Source: Actinomadura atramentaria DSM 43919 (lineage in GTDB: Bacteria; Actinomycetota; Actinomycetes; Streptosporangiales; Streptosporangiaceae). Taken from it: a DNA stretch of 64,000 nt. This document shows positions 47,108-54,921 of the stretch, piece by piece. Each line of letters opens with the position of its first letter. Within the stretch, counting starts at the first letter, position 1. The notes beneath the pieces are model-generated. The model was not told the DNA's origin. It searched no databases and saw only the letters and a list, made by a program, of their open reading frames with translations. The position numbers were made by a program, and so were the translations under genes. The stretch spans positions 434,001-498,000 of the forward strand of contig NZ_KB907211.1 of NCBI RefSeq assembly GCF_000381885.1, read 5' to 3'.

Positions 47108-47974
47108 CTAGTAGGCGGTCGTCACGGCGCCGCCGCGACGGCTGGCGTGCCAGGGGAGCAGCAGCTTCTCGGCGATCTCCACGACGGCGAACAGCACGAC
47201 GCCGATCGCGGACATCACCAGCAGCCCGGCGAACAGCATCGGGGTGTCGAGGTTGCCGTTGGCCTGGAGGATCACGTAGCCCAGGCCCTCGTTCGAGCCG
47301 ACGAACTCCCCGACGACGGCGCCGGTGACGGCGAGCGTCACGGCGACCTTCAGGCCGGAGAACAGGTGCGGCAGCGAGGCGGGCAGCCGGATCTTGGCGA
47401 AGGTGTCCAGCGGTCCCGCGCCCATCGTGGCCGACAGCTCGATCATCTCGGGGTCGACGGCCTTGAGGCCGGCGACCATCGAGATCACGACGGGGAAGAA
47501 CGCGATGAGCACCGCGACGATGATCTTCGGCCCGATCCCGAAGCCGAGCCACACCACGAACAGCGGCGCGATGGCGATCTTGGGGATGACCTGCGCGAAC
47601 AGCAGGATCGGGTACAGCGTGCGCTCGACCGTCGCGGAGTAGACCATCACGACGGCCGCCGCGACGCCGACGACGACGGCGATGAGGAAGCCGAGCAGCG
47701 TCTCGTAGGTGGTCACCCAGCCGTGGTGCGAGATGTACCCGGCCTTGTCGCCGAGCAGTTCCAGCGTCGCGCCGGGCGAGGGGACCAGGTAGTCCTCGAC
47801 CAGGTCCAGCGCGGTGACCGCCCACCAGGCGGCGAAGCACGCCACCAGCAGCGCGGCGGGCCGCCAGATCCGTTCGAGGCCGTCGCGGAGCCGCTCGCCC
47901 GCGCCCGGCCGGTCGCGCTCGACGACGCCCGCCGCGTCCGGCCGCGCGGCGGTCCTCGTGCCCTGGTCGGTCAT
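47108..47974 (-). CDS. ABC transporter permease, SsuC/TauC type
   Basis: The 288-residue permease has six membrane segments and the family loop EMIELSATMGAGPLDTFAKIRLP. An unusually long N-terminal soluble stretch of about 38 residues precedes the first helix. ATG 47974 follows GGAGGAGCCC. It is the first gene of the minus-strand operon that runs to 40860, and a LacI-type doublet lies 21-45 bases upstream. Confidence 0.94.
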   Translation of the reverse strand: MTDQGTRTAARPDAAGVVERDRPGAGERLRDGLERIWRPAALLVACFAAWWAVTALDLVEDYLVPSPGATLELLGDKAGYISHHGWVTTYETLLGFLIAVVVGVAAAVVMVYSATVERTLYPILLFAQVIPKIAIAPLFVVWLGFGIGPKIIVAVLIAFFPVVISMVAGLKAVDPEMIELSATMGAGPLDTFAKIRLPASLPHLFSGLKVAVTLAVTGAVVGEFVGSNEGLGYVILQANGNLDTPMLFAGLLVMSAIGVVLFAVVEIAEKLLLPWHASRRGGAVTTAY

Positions 47975-47994
47975 GGGCTCCTCCGGGGTGTTGG

Positions 47995-48019
47995 GAAAGC
48001 GCGTTCTGAAAGCGTTTTC
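47995..48019. promoter_or_regulatory. LacI-type operator doublet before the ABC importer and LacI gene
   Basis: GAAAGCGCGTTC (47995-48006) and GAAAGCGTTTTC (48008-48019), each one mismatch from GAAAGCGCTTTC, starts 13 bp apart. It lies between the divergent importer operon and the LacI gene, so it could serve both. Confidence 0.75.
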
Positions 48020-48112
48020 TGAGGTACCGTAAGAACCCGTGCCCGGCGCGGTCAAGAGGGTCTTTCCGGAAGATCCGCCGCCCGGGGCGTCGCGACCCCG
48101 AGGAGGCGGCGG

Positions 48113-49195
48113 ATGACCGAGGCGGCGGAGGCGCGCCGCGCGGCCGGGCGGAACGGCCCGGACGGGCACGGCGGGCAGGGCTACGTGACGCTCCAGGACG
48201 TCGCGCGGGACGCGGAGGTCTCGCTCGCGACGGCCTCCCGCGTCCTCAACGGCACCGCCCAGGTCCGCGCCGACCTGCGCGAGCGCGTGCTGGCCGCCGC
48301 CGCGCGGCTGAGCTACGCGCCGAACGCGCACGCGCAGGCGCTCGCCAGCTCGTCCAGCAAGACGGTCGGCGTGATCTGCCACGACGTCAGCGACCCGTAC
48401 TTCGCCGCCGTCGCGCGCGGCGTGATGGCGACCGCCGCCGAGCACGGGATGCTCGTGACGCTCGCCAGCACGTTCCGCGACCCGGCGCGCGAGATCGAGT
48501 ACGTGGCGATGCTGCGGTCCCAGCGGGCCCGCGCCGTCCTGCTCATCGGCACCGGGTTCGAGGACCGCGACTGGGAGCGGTCGATGGCCGCCGAACTCGA
48601 CCCGTACCAGCGCACGGGCGGCCGCGTCGCCGTCCTCAGCCGCCACCGCAGCCTGCGCGTGGACGCCGTGCTGCCGCAGAACCGGGAGGGCGCGGCGGCG
48701 CTCGCCCGCGCGCTGCTGGCCCTCGGGCACCGCCGTTTCGCGGTGCTCACCGGGCCGCGCCGGCTGACGACCGTCTCCGACCGGCTCGCCGGGTTCACCG
48801 AGGCCCTGGCCGAGGCGGGCATGCCGCTCGATCCCGCCGACGTCATCGAGGGCGCGTTCACCCGCGACGGCGGCTACGCGGCCGCCGCCGAGCTCGTCCA
48901 CCGCGACGCCCGGCGGCCCGACTGCGTGTTCGCCGTCACCGACGTCATGGCGATCGGCGCGCTGGCGGCGTTCCGCGACCACGGCCTGTCCGTCCCCGGC
49001 GACATCGCGCTCGCCGGGTTCGACGACATCCCGATCATCCGCGACCTCACGCCGCCGCTCACCACCGTCGCCCTGCCGCTGGAGGAGATGGGGCAGCGCG
49101 TGATGAGCCTGGCCCTGCGCGAGCCCGCCGGACGCCGCAGCCGCATCGAGCGCATCGCGGGCGAAGTGGTGCTCCGGAAGAGCACCGCACGCTAG
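48113..49195 (+). CDS. LacI-family transcriptional regulator
   Basis: This 360-residue repressor has an N-terminal HTH (VTLQDVARDAEVSLATASRVLNGT), hinge helix (AHAQALASSSSKTVGVI) and a periplasmic-binding-protein-like sensor (DVSDPYFAAVARGV, AGFDDIPIIRDLTPPLTTV). ATG 48113 follows GAGGAGG. It is divergent from the importer operon and convergent, with a 4-bp overlap, with the glycerate kinase gene. The GAAAGCGCTTTC-like sites around it are its probable targets. Confidence 0.94.
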   Translation: MTEAAEARRAAGRNGPDGHGGQGYVTLQDVARDAEVSLATASRVLNGTAQVRADLRERVLAAAARLSYAPNAHAQALASSSSKTVGVICHDVSDPYFAAVARGVMATAAEHGMLVTLASTFRDPAREIEYVAMLRSQRARAVLLIGTGFEDRDWERSMAAELDPYQRTGGRVAVLSRHRSLRVDAVLPQNREGAAALARALLALGHRRFAVLTGPRRLTTVSDRLAGFTEALAEAGMPLDPADVIEGAFTRDGGYAAAAELVHRDARRPDCVFAVTDVMAIGALAAFRDHGLSVPGDIALAGFDDIPIIRDLTPPLTTVALPLEEMGQRVMSLALREPAGRRSRIERIAGEVVLRKSTAR

Positions 49196-50304
49196 ACGAG
49201 CGCGCGGCCGATGGTTTCGCCGACGCGTTCCAGGAGTTCGCCGGCGTCCGCCATCGAGCGGACCGGGTCGGGTTCCAGGTCCGTCAGGCTGTGGACGGCG
49301 GTGATGCCCGCCGCGCGCAGGCGGGCCGGGTCCACCGCGAGGCGGCCGCAGACGGCGATGACCGGCAGGCCGCGGGCGCGGGCCGCGGCGGCGACGCCCA
49401 GCGGGGCCTTGCCCTGCAGGCTCTGCTCGTCCAGCGAGCCCTCGCCGGTGATGACGAGATCCGCGTCGGCCAGGGCTTTGTGGAAGCCGAGCAGGTCCAT
49501 CAGGAACTCGATGCCGCTGCGGAACGACGCGCCGAGCACGGTGAGCGCCGCGTAGCCGGTGCCGCCCGCCGCGCCCGCGCCGGGCGCGTCGGCGGCGGCC
49601 GGGTCCAGGACGGCGGCGAGCCGCGCGAGGCCCGCGTCGAGCACCGCGACGTCGGCGGGGTTCGCCCCCTTCTGCGGGCCGTAGACGGCGGCGGCGCCGT
49701 TCGGGCCGAGCAGCGGGTTGCGGACGTCGGCGGCCAGCAGGAACTCCGTCGCGGCCAGACGCGGGTCCAGGCCGGACAGGTCGGCGCGGGCGAGGTCGCG
49801 CAGCGCCGCGCCGCCGCCGGGCAGCTCGCGGCCGTCCGCGTCGAGGAACCGCGCGCCGAGCGCGGCGAGCATCCCCGCGCCGCCGTCCGTGGACGCGCTG
49901 CCGCCCACGGCGAGCACGACGGTCCGCGCCCCGGCGTCCAGCGCGGCGGCGATCAGCTCGCCGGTGCCGCGCGTGCCGCAGCGCAGCGCGTCGGGGACGC
50001 CGGCGGGGAGCCGCCGCAGCCCGGACGCTTCGGCCAGCTCGACGAGCGCGAGCCCGTCGCGCAGCGCGAACGCGGCGGTCACCGGGTCGCCCAGCGGCCC
50101 GTGGACGCGCACGTCGCGCCGCTGGAACCCGGCGGCGACGGCGGCCTCGACGGTGCCCTCGCCGCCGTCCGCGATCTCGAACGCGGTGACGGCGAGGCCG
50201 GGCGCGGCGGCCAGCAGGGCGCGCCGGAGGTGGTCGGCGACCTGCCGCGCCGACAGGGAGCCCTTGAACTTGTCGGGGGCGATGAGGACACGGCTGATCG
50301 GCAC
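49192..50304 (-). CDS. Glycerate kinase
   Basis: The 370-residue enzyme has the GarK/GlxK-type signatures: VLIAPDKFKGSLSARQVADH, FEIADGGEGTVEA and GGSASTDGGAGMLAALG. It phosphorylates D-glycerate for entry into glycolysis. GTG 50304 has only a weak ribosome site. A LacI-type site is 11-22 bases upstream, so it probably joins the regulon; the pathway then may release glycerate or a precursor such as tartronate semialdehyde. Confidence 0.94.
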   Translation of the reverse strand: MPISRVLIAPDKFKGSLSARQVADHLRRALLAAAPGLAVTAFEIADGGEGTVEAAVAAGFQRRDVRVHGPLGDPVTAAFALRDGLALVELAEASGLRRLPAGVPDALRCGTRGTGELIAAALDAGARTVVLAVGGSASTDGGAGMLAALGARFLDADGRELPGGGAALRDLARADLSGLDPRLAATEFLLAADVRNPLLGPNGAAAVYGPQKGANPADVAVLDAGLARLAAVLDPAAADAPGAGAAGGTGYAALTVLGASFRSGIEFLMDLLGFHKALADADLVITGEGSLDEQSLQGKAPLGVAAAARARGLPVIAVCGRLAVDPARLRAAGITAVHSLTDLEPDPVRSMADAGELLERVGETIGRALV

Positions 50305-50314
50305 GAGCCCGACG

Positions 50315-50326
50315 GTAAGCGCTTTC
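50315..50326. promoter_or_regulatory. LacI-type operator before the glycerate kinase gene
   Basis: GTAAGCGCTTTC, one mismatch from GAAAGCGCTTTC, lies 11 bases from the start codon. The place 13 bp on (50328-50339) matches only 6 of 12, so here the doublet is absent or decayed. Confidence 0.65.
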
Positions 50327-50358
50327 TCAGAGCCTCGTCAAGGAAGAGCGGGGGGCGG

Positions 50359-51630
50359 TCAGCTCACGCGCCGGGCCGCCGTGCGCCCGTCGCGCAGCGG
50401 GCGGACGGGCCGGCGGCGGCCCACCCCGGCGGCCGGGCTGGGGCCGCGCCCCGCGCGCGCCTGGTGGCCGAGCCAGCCGCGCAGCGCGAGATGGAACTCC
50501 AGCCGCTGCGCCGGGTCGTAGATCGCCTCGCCGAACATCTCCTCCAACTGCCGGAGCCGGTAGCGGATCGTCTGCGCGTGCAGGTGCAGGACGTCCGCGA
50601 CCCGGCTGGCGACGAAGTCGCACTCCAGGCAGACCAGGAACGTCTCGGCGAGCCGCGCCCGCATCGGGGACGCCGACCGCAGCAGCGGCCCGAGCCGCCG
50701 TTCGATCAGGTGCGAGGCCAGTTCGGGATCGCGGCCGAGCATGATCATCGGGATGTGGTCGGTGACCGCGACGGGCGACGGCGCGGCCAGCACCCCCTCG
50801 GTGAGCAGGTCCAGGCCGAGCCGGGCGAGGCGCAGCGACGACGCGGCCTCGGCGGGCGGCACCGCCGGGCCGACCGCCGCCGTCCAGCCGCGCAGCGCCT
50901 CGCGCAGCGCGCGGTCCCGGCCGGGCCCCGCCGGGTCGGGGACGACCAGGCAGGGCTCGGGCAGGTGCAGGCCGTCCAGCACGTCCGGCGGCAGCAGCGG
51001 GCGGACCGCGCCGCCGGGCGGCGACCACAGCGCGACCGCCGCGACGGTGCGGGGGAGCGGCCAGTCGCCGTCCGCCGCGAGGGACGCGACCCGCGCCGGG
51101 CTCGTCGCCGGCGCGGCGACCAGCGCGTCCAGCAGCAGGCGGCGGCGCGTCCGGCGCGATCCGGCGGCGCGCGCGGCGACGTCGCCGTGCCCGGCGGCGG
51201 CCGCCGCCGCGAGCCCGTCGAGGCGGGTGTAGACGGCGTCCGCCAGCTCCGCGACGGCGGTCGGCGCGAGGGGGACGCCCGCCGCCTCCAGCCCCGCGAC
51301 CAGATGGCGCAGCGCGACGCCCGCGCCGGTGCGCAGCGCGTCCCGCAGCGGCCCGAGGTCGCGGCCCTCGCGGGCCTCGGCGGCCCCGGCCCGGCGGAAC
51401 AGCCCGAGCGCCGCCGCGCCGGGCGGGTCGCCGGCCAGCAGCGCGACGAGGTCGTCGGCGGCCCGCTCGGCGGCGCGTTCGAGCAGCCGCGCGCACTTGG
51501 CGTCGTCGTACTGCGGAACCTCGGCCGCGACGCGCTCCACGGCGGCGCGGGCGATGTCCGGGACGCGCGCGCGGAGTCCGGCGAGCACGGCGTCGCGGTC
51601 GGTCAGGTCGTCGAGCAGGTCGTCGAGCAT
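50359..51630 (-). CDS. PucR/CdaR-type transcriptional regulator
   Basis: This 423-residue protein has a helical N-terminal region, a GGDEF-like middle region of low similarity and the PucR C-terminal HTH: FLVCLECDFVASRVADVLHLHAQTIRYRLRQLEEMFG (about 330-366; recognition helix at AQTIRYRL). The C-terminal tail is Arg/Gly-rich. It lies 29 bases after the secreted hydrolase gene on the same strand and probably shares its transcript. The effector is unknown. Confidence 0.85.
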   Translation of the reverse strand: MLDDLLDDLTDRDAVLAGLRARVPDIARAAVERVAAEVPQYDDAKCARLLERAAERAADDLVALLAGDPPGAAALGLFRRAGAAEAREGRDLGPLRDALRTGAGVALRHLVAGLEAAGVPLAPTAVAELADAVYTRLDGLAAAAAAGHGDVAARAAGSRRTRRRLLLDALVAAPATSPARVASLAADGDWPLPRTVAAVALWSPPGGAVRPLLPPDVLDGLHLPEPCLVVPDPAGPGRDRALREALRGWTAAVGPAVPPAEAASSLRLARLGLDLLTEGVLAAPSPVAVTDHIPMIMLGRDPELASHLIERRLGPLLRSASPMRARLAETFLVCLECDFVASRVADVLHLHAQTIRYRLRQLEEMFGEAIYDPAQRLEFHLALRGWLGHQARAGRGPSPAAGVGRRRPVRPLRDGRTAARRVS

Positions 51631-51659
51631 GGGGGTCGTCCCTTGGGTCGGCGGACGCG

Positions 51660-52487
51660 TCAGGACGCGCCCGGCACGGCGAGCGCGCGGGCGTTGCGCT
51701 CGACGTCGCTGAAGGCCGGGTCGGCGCAGATCCCGCACTTTCGCCCGAAGAACACGGTGCGCGCCCGCTCGTCGCCCGCGAGCTGGAAGCGGAACCACGC
51801 GGTGGTGACGGCGCGGAAGTTCCCGCCGTCGCCGATCGAGGACAGGTGGCCCGCCCCCGCGACCTCGGCGTACACGGCGGGCACCGCCTCGCTGCCGGAG
51901 TAGAAGTTGCGGACGAGCCACGGCGGCACGATCGAGTCCTTCTCCCCGGCCAGGTACAGCGTCGGCCCGTGCAGGAACGACGCGGACGCCAGCGGGCCGG
52001 GCTGGACGGGCACGGTCGTGGTGACCCGCTTGTCGAGCGTCGCGTTGATGGCGCCCGCGCCGCCCTGCGAGTGCCCGGCGGCGGCGACGTGCGCGAGGTC
52101 CACCCGGCCCTGGAACGGGCTGCCCGCGGTGCGGTCCAGCTCGGCGAGCCGGTCGAGGCCGGAGCGCATCTCCAGCCCGGTGTTGGAGAACGCGGTGTCG
52201 GCGGCCGCGACGATGAAGCCGTACTGCGCCCAGTGCCGCAGCAGGCCGTCGTAGGCGGCGGGGGACCCGAACGTGCCGTTCCCCCAGATGATCACGGGGG
52301 CCTTCGCGGTGCCCTTCGCGAGGTCCGCCGGGTAGTAGAACGACGTGCTCCCGTCGTGCTTGGTCGCGACCCGGTGGGGACCGGGGCCGTCCCACGGCGC
52401 GGTGGCGGCGGAATCGGCGCGGGCGGGCGACGGGACGAGCACGGCGGCGGCGGCCAGGGCGGCGGCGAACGGGATCAGACGGCGCAC
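51660..52487 (-). CDS. Secreted alpha/beta hydrolase (cutinase/PETase-like)
   Basis: The 275-residue protein has a signal peptide (IPFAAALAAAAVLVPSPARA) and an alpha/beta-hydrolase core: nucleophile elbow GHSQGG, acid region LAGEKDSIVPP (Asp) and the histidine in AGAGHLSSIG. A C-terminal pair of Cys (RKCGICADPAF) may form a disulfide. It is closest to polyester/lipid-type esterases, but the substrate is open. GTG 52487 follows GAGGAGACC. It is divergent from a second PucR-type regulator. Confidence 0.87.
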   Translation of the reverse strand: MRRLIPFAAALAAAAVLVPSPARADSAATAPWDGPGPHRVATKHDGSTSFYYPADLAKGTAKAPVIIWGNGTFGSPAAYDGLLRHWAQYGFIVAAADTAFSNTGLEMRSGLDRLAELDRTAGSPFQGRVDLAHVAAAGHSQGGAGAINATLDKRVTTTVPVQPGPLASASFLHGPTLYLAGEKDSIVPPWLVRNFYSGSEAVPAVYAEVAGAGHLSSIGDGGNFRAVTTAWFRFQLAGDERARTVFFGRKCGICADPAFSDVERNARALAVPGAS

Positions 52488-52532
52488 GGGGTCTCCTCGA
52501 CACAACCGGACGGGGGAGGGAGTTGTGTGACA

Positions 52533-52580
52533 GCACAATGTGCCATGTGTCGGCTCTGCCGTCTTTCCGCAGACAAGGCA
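52533..52580. promoter_or_regulatory. Inverted repeats between the hydrolase and the divergent PucR-type gene
   Basis: GCACA-A-TGTGC (52533-52543) is a perfect short dyad; TGCC-GTCT-N6-AGAC-N2-GGCA (52557-52580) is a second, larger one. Both lie in the 117-base divergent promoter region and could bind either flanking regulator. Confidence 0.45.
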
Positions 52581-52604
52581 ATCTTCGTCTGGAAGAATTG
52601 GGCG

Positions 52605-53741
52605 ATGTCCCGAACCGAAGACTGGATGGCCTCGCGGCTGCCGGAGCTGGCGGCGGCGGCCATCGACCGGTGCGCGCGGGACATCCCCTTCTACCGCGCG
52701 CTGCCCCGCGACCTGGTCGAGACCGAGGTCACCGCCGCGTTCACCAACATCATCGGGCTCATCGCCCGGACCCTGCGCCAGGACCGCGCGCCCAACTCCG
52801 TCGAGCTGACCGAGATCATCGACTGGTCGGCGCGGCGCGCGGCGGACGGGCTGCCGCTGGACGCCGCCCTGTCCGCGTACCTGATCGCGTCCCGCGAGTG
52901 CTTCGCGGCGGTCGCCGACGCCGACCCGGACGGGCTCGCGCGGTACGGCGACCACTCGTTCCGCTTCCTCGCGAGCGTCGTCCCCGCCGTCGTCCTCGCG
53001 CACCTGCACGAGCAGCAGCAGATCGAGGGCCACCGCCGCGACCTGCGCCGCGACCTGGTGACGGCGCTGCTGGCGGGCGAGCCCGCCGCCGACCTCGCCG
53101 AGCAGTCCGGCGTGCGGCTCGCGCCCGCGTACCTGGTCGTGCTGCTGCGGCTCGCGCCGGGCCCGGCGGACGCGCGGCCGACCGTCCGCCGCGTGCAGGC
53201 GGCGCTGGACGCCCACCAGCGGTCCGACGTCCTCGCCGCGCTGGCGGGGGAGGGCGGCACGGTGCTGCTGCCCGCGTCCCCCGACGCCCGGCTGGACGGC
53301 CTGGTCGCGCGCGTCGCCAAGGCCACCGGCCGCGCCGTCACGGCGGCCGTCGCGGACGCGCCCGCCCTCGCGGCGATCCCGGCCGCCGTGCGGGAGGCGC
53401 GGGAGGTCGCGGACCTGGTCCGCCGCCTGGACCGGCCGCCCGGCCTGTACCGGCTGGACGACGTCCTGCTCGAATACCAGCTCGCGCGGCCGGGCCCCGC
53501 GCTCTCAGCGCTGGCCGCGAAGCTCGACCCGCTGGACGACCGGCCGGTGCTGCTCGAAACGGTCCTGGCGTTCGTCCGCCACGGCCACAACCGCAGCCGC
53601 ACCGCCGCCGAGCTGAGCATCCACCGCAACACCCTCGACTACCGCCTCGCCAAGGCCGCGGCCTTCATGGACGTGGACCTGGGCGACCCCGGCGACCTCC
53701 GCGTTCTCGACGCCGCCGCCACCGCCCGCGCTCTCGCCTAG
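52605..53741 (+). CDS. PucR/CdaR-type transcriptional regulator
   Basis: The 378-residue regulator has an N-terminal helical domain (RsbRD-like, about 1-150), a middle GGDEF-like region and the C-terminal HTH_30: ETVLAFVRHGHNRSRTAAELSIHRNTLDYRLAKA (about 319-352). The ATG at 52605 has only GGAAG upstream. It is divergent from the hydrolase gene and likely controls it. Its stop overlaps that of the convergent CMD gene by 4 bp. Confidence 0.88.
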   Translation: MSRTEDWMASRLPELAAAAIDRCARDIPFYRALPRDLVETEVTAAFTNIIGLIARTLRQDRAPNSVELTEIIDWSARRAADGLPLDAALSAYLIASRECFAAVADADPDGLARYGDHSFRFLASVVPAVVLAHLHEQQQIEGHRRDLRRDLVTALLAGEPAADLAEQSGVRLAPAYLVVLLRLAPGPADARPTVRRVQAALDAHQRSDVLAALAGEGGTVLLPASPDARLDGLVARVAKATGRAVTAAVADAPALAAIPAAVREAREVADLVRRLDRPPGLYRLDDVLLEYQLARPGPALSALAAKLDPLDDRPVLLETVLAFVRHGHNRSRTAAELSIHRNTLDYRLAKAAAFMDVDLGDPGDLRVLDAAATARALA

Positions 53742-54154
53742 GCGGTGACGGCGACGCGGTTCCAGGTGTTGATGGCGGCGATCGTCCAGATCAGGTGAGC
53801 GAGTTCGGTCTCGTCGAAGTGTTCGCGGGCCGTTGCGACGAGGGCGCGGGGGATTCCGGTGGGCGGGAGGCGGGTCATCGCCTCGGTCAGGGCCAGGGCG
53901 GCGCGTTCGGCCGGGGTGAAGAGCGGGCTGCCGGAGGCGAGGGCGGTCAGGCGTTCCTCGGTCTCGCCCGCCGCGCGGGCCGCGTCCGTGTGGAGGCCGG
54001 TGCAGAAGTCGCAGCCGTTGATCCGCGAGGCGTGGAGGCGGACGAGTTCGGCGAGGCGCGCGTCCAGGCCCTGCGCGGCGGCGGCGTCCACGGCGGCCAT
54101 CGCGGCGTGGACGCCGGGCGCGGCGAACACGTCCACGCGGGCGTTCTCGGTCAT
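53738..54154 (-). CDS. Carboxymuconolactone decarboxylase/AhpD-like protein
   Basis: This 138-residue protein has the AhpD-type redox motif INGCDFCTGLH (Cys-x2-Cys-x3-His, about 46-56) and the helical AhpD fold pattern (LIWTIAAINTWNRVAV). Proteins with this motif act as alkylhydroperoxidase-like thiol reductases; true decarboxylases lack the two Cys. ATG 54154 follows AAGGAGC. It is the last gene of the nine-gene overlapping train and may protect against peroxides or handle a quinone-type intermediate. Confidence 0.88.
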   Translation of the reverse strand: MTENARVDVFAAPGVHAAMAAVDAAAAQGLDARLAELVRLHASRINGCDFCTGLHTDAARAAGETEERLTALASGSPLFTPAERAALALTEAMTRLPPTGIPRALVATAREHFDETELAHLIWTIAAINTWNRVAVTA

Positions 54155-54921
54155 GGTGCTCCTTCCGGGCGGCGGCCCTGGATCGTGTAGAAGACGTGCG
54201 AGCGGGCGCGGAAGCGCGGGTCCGCGAGCAGCGCGCGGACGGCCGCGAGCCGCCCGTCGTCCATTCCGGCGCGGACGAAGCCGTCGCGCAGCCGCCGCGT
54301 GTGGTGGGCCAGCAGCCGCAGCCCCGGCGACGCGGCGTCCCACGTCTCGGTGTGCGCGCGGGCGACGACGTCCGCCAGGCCCGCGCGCCGCAGCTCGCCG
54401 GCGGCGGCCCGGCCGAACGCGACGTCCGCGCCGCCCTCGGCCATCACGCGGTTCTTGGCGGCGATGAACTCGTCCCACAACGCGCGCGCGGCGGCGTCGC
54501 CGGACTCCAGGACGGGCGCGCGCGACGAGTCGAACTCGTCGAGCTGCAGCACCCCGCCCGGCCGCAGCGCGCGCACGAGCCGGGCCAGGACGGCCCGCCG
54601 CTCCGGCAGCAGCCGCAGGACGAGCCGCGCGTGGACCAGGTCGAACGCGCCCTCGGGCAGCGGGTCGCGGACGACGTCGTGCCGGACGGCCAGCAGCCCG
54701 TCCGCCGCCGGAATCCCGCCCGGCGCGAGGTCCGTCGCGACGACCGACCCGCCCGGCGCGACGCGACGCGCCAGCCAGACCGCGACGCTGCCGTTGCCCG
54801 CGCCGACCTCCAGGCACCGCCAGCCGGGCCCGACCCCGGCCGCGGCGAGCGCGCCCGTCGTCGCCGGGTCGTGGGCGGCGCTGAGCAGCCGGTGCTGCTC
54901 GACGGCGTGGGCCGCGGTCAT
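54151..54921 (-). CDS. SAM-dependent methyltransferase
   Basis: The 256-residue class I methyltransferase has motif I CLEVGAGNGSVAVWLA (36-51), an acidic VVATDL strand end and LRPGGVLQLDEFD. Start and stop codons both overlap neighbours by 4 bp (ATGA). In this biosynthetic-looking train a tailoring O-, N- or C-methylation is likely; the acceptor cannot be told. Confidence 0.9.
   Translation of the reverse strand: MTAAHAVEQHRLLSAAHDPATTGALAAAGVGPGWRCLEVGAGNGSVAVWLARRVAPGGSVVATDLAPGGIPAADGLLAVRHDVVRDPLPEGAFDLVHARLVLRLLPERRAVLARLVRALRPGGVLQLDEFDSSRAPVLESGDAAARALWDEFIAAKNRVMAEGGADVAFGRAAAGELRRAGLADVVARAHTETWDAASPGLRLLAHHTRRLRDGFVRAGMDDGRLAAVRALLADPRFRARSHVFYTIQGRRPEGAP

Noticed and set aside
53738..54154. 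True 4-carboxymuconolactone decarboxylase of aromatic catabolism
   Set aside because: The CDFC...H redox motif fits AhpD-like proteins, and no protocatechuate pathway genes are adjacent.
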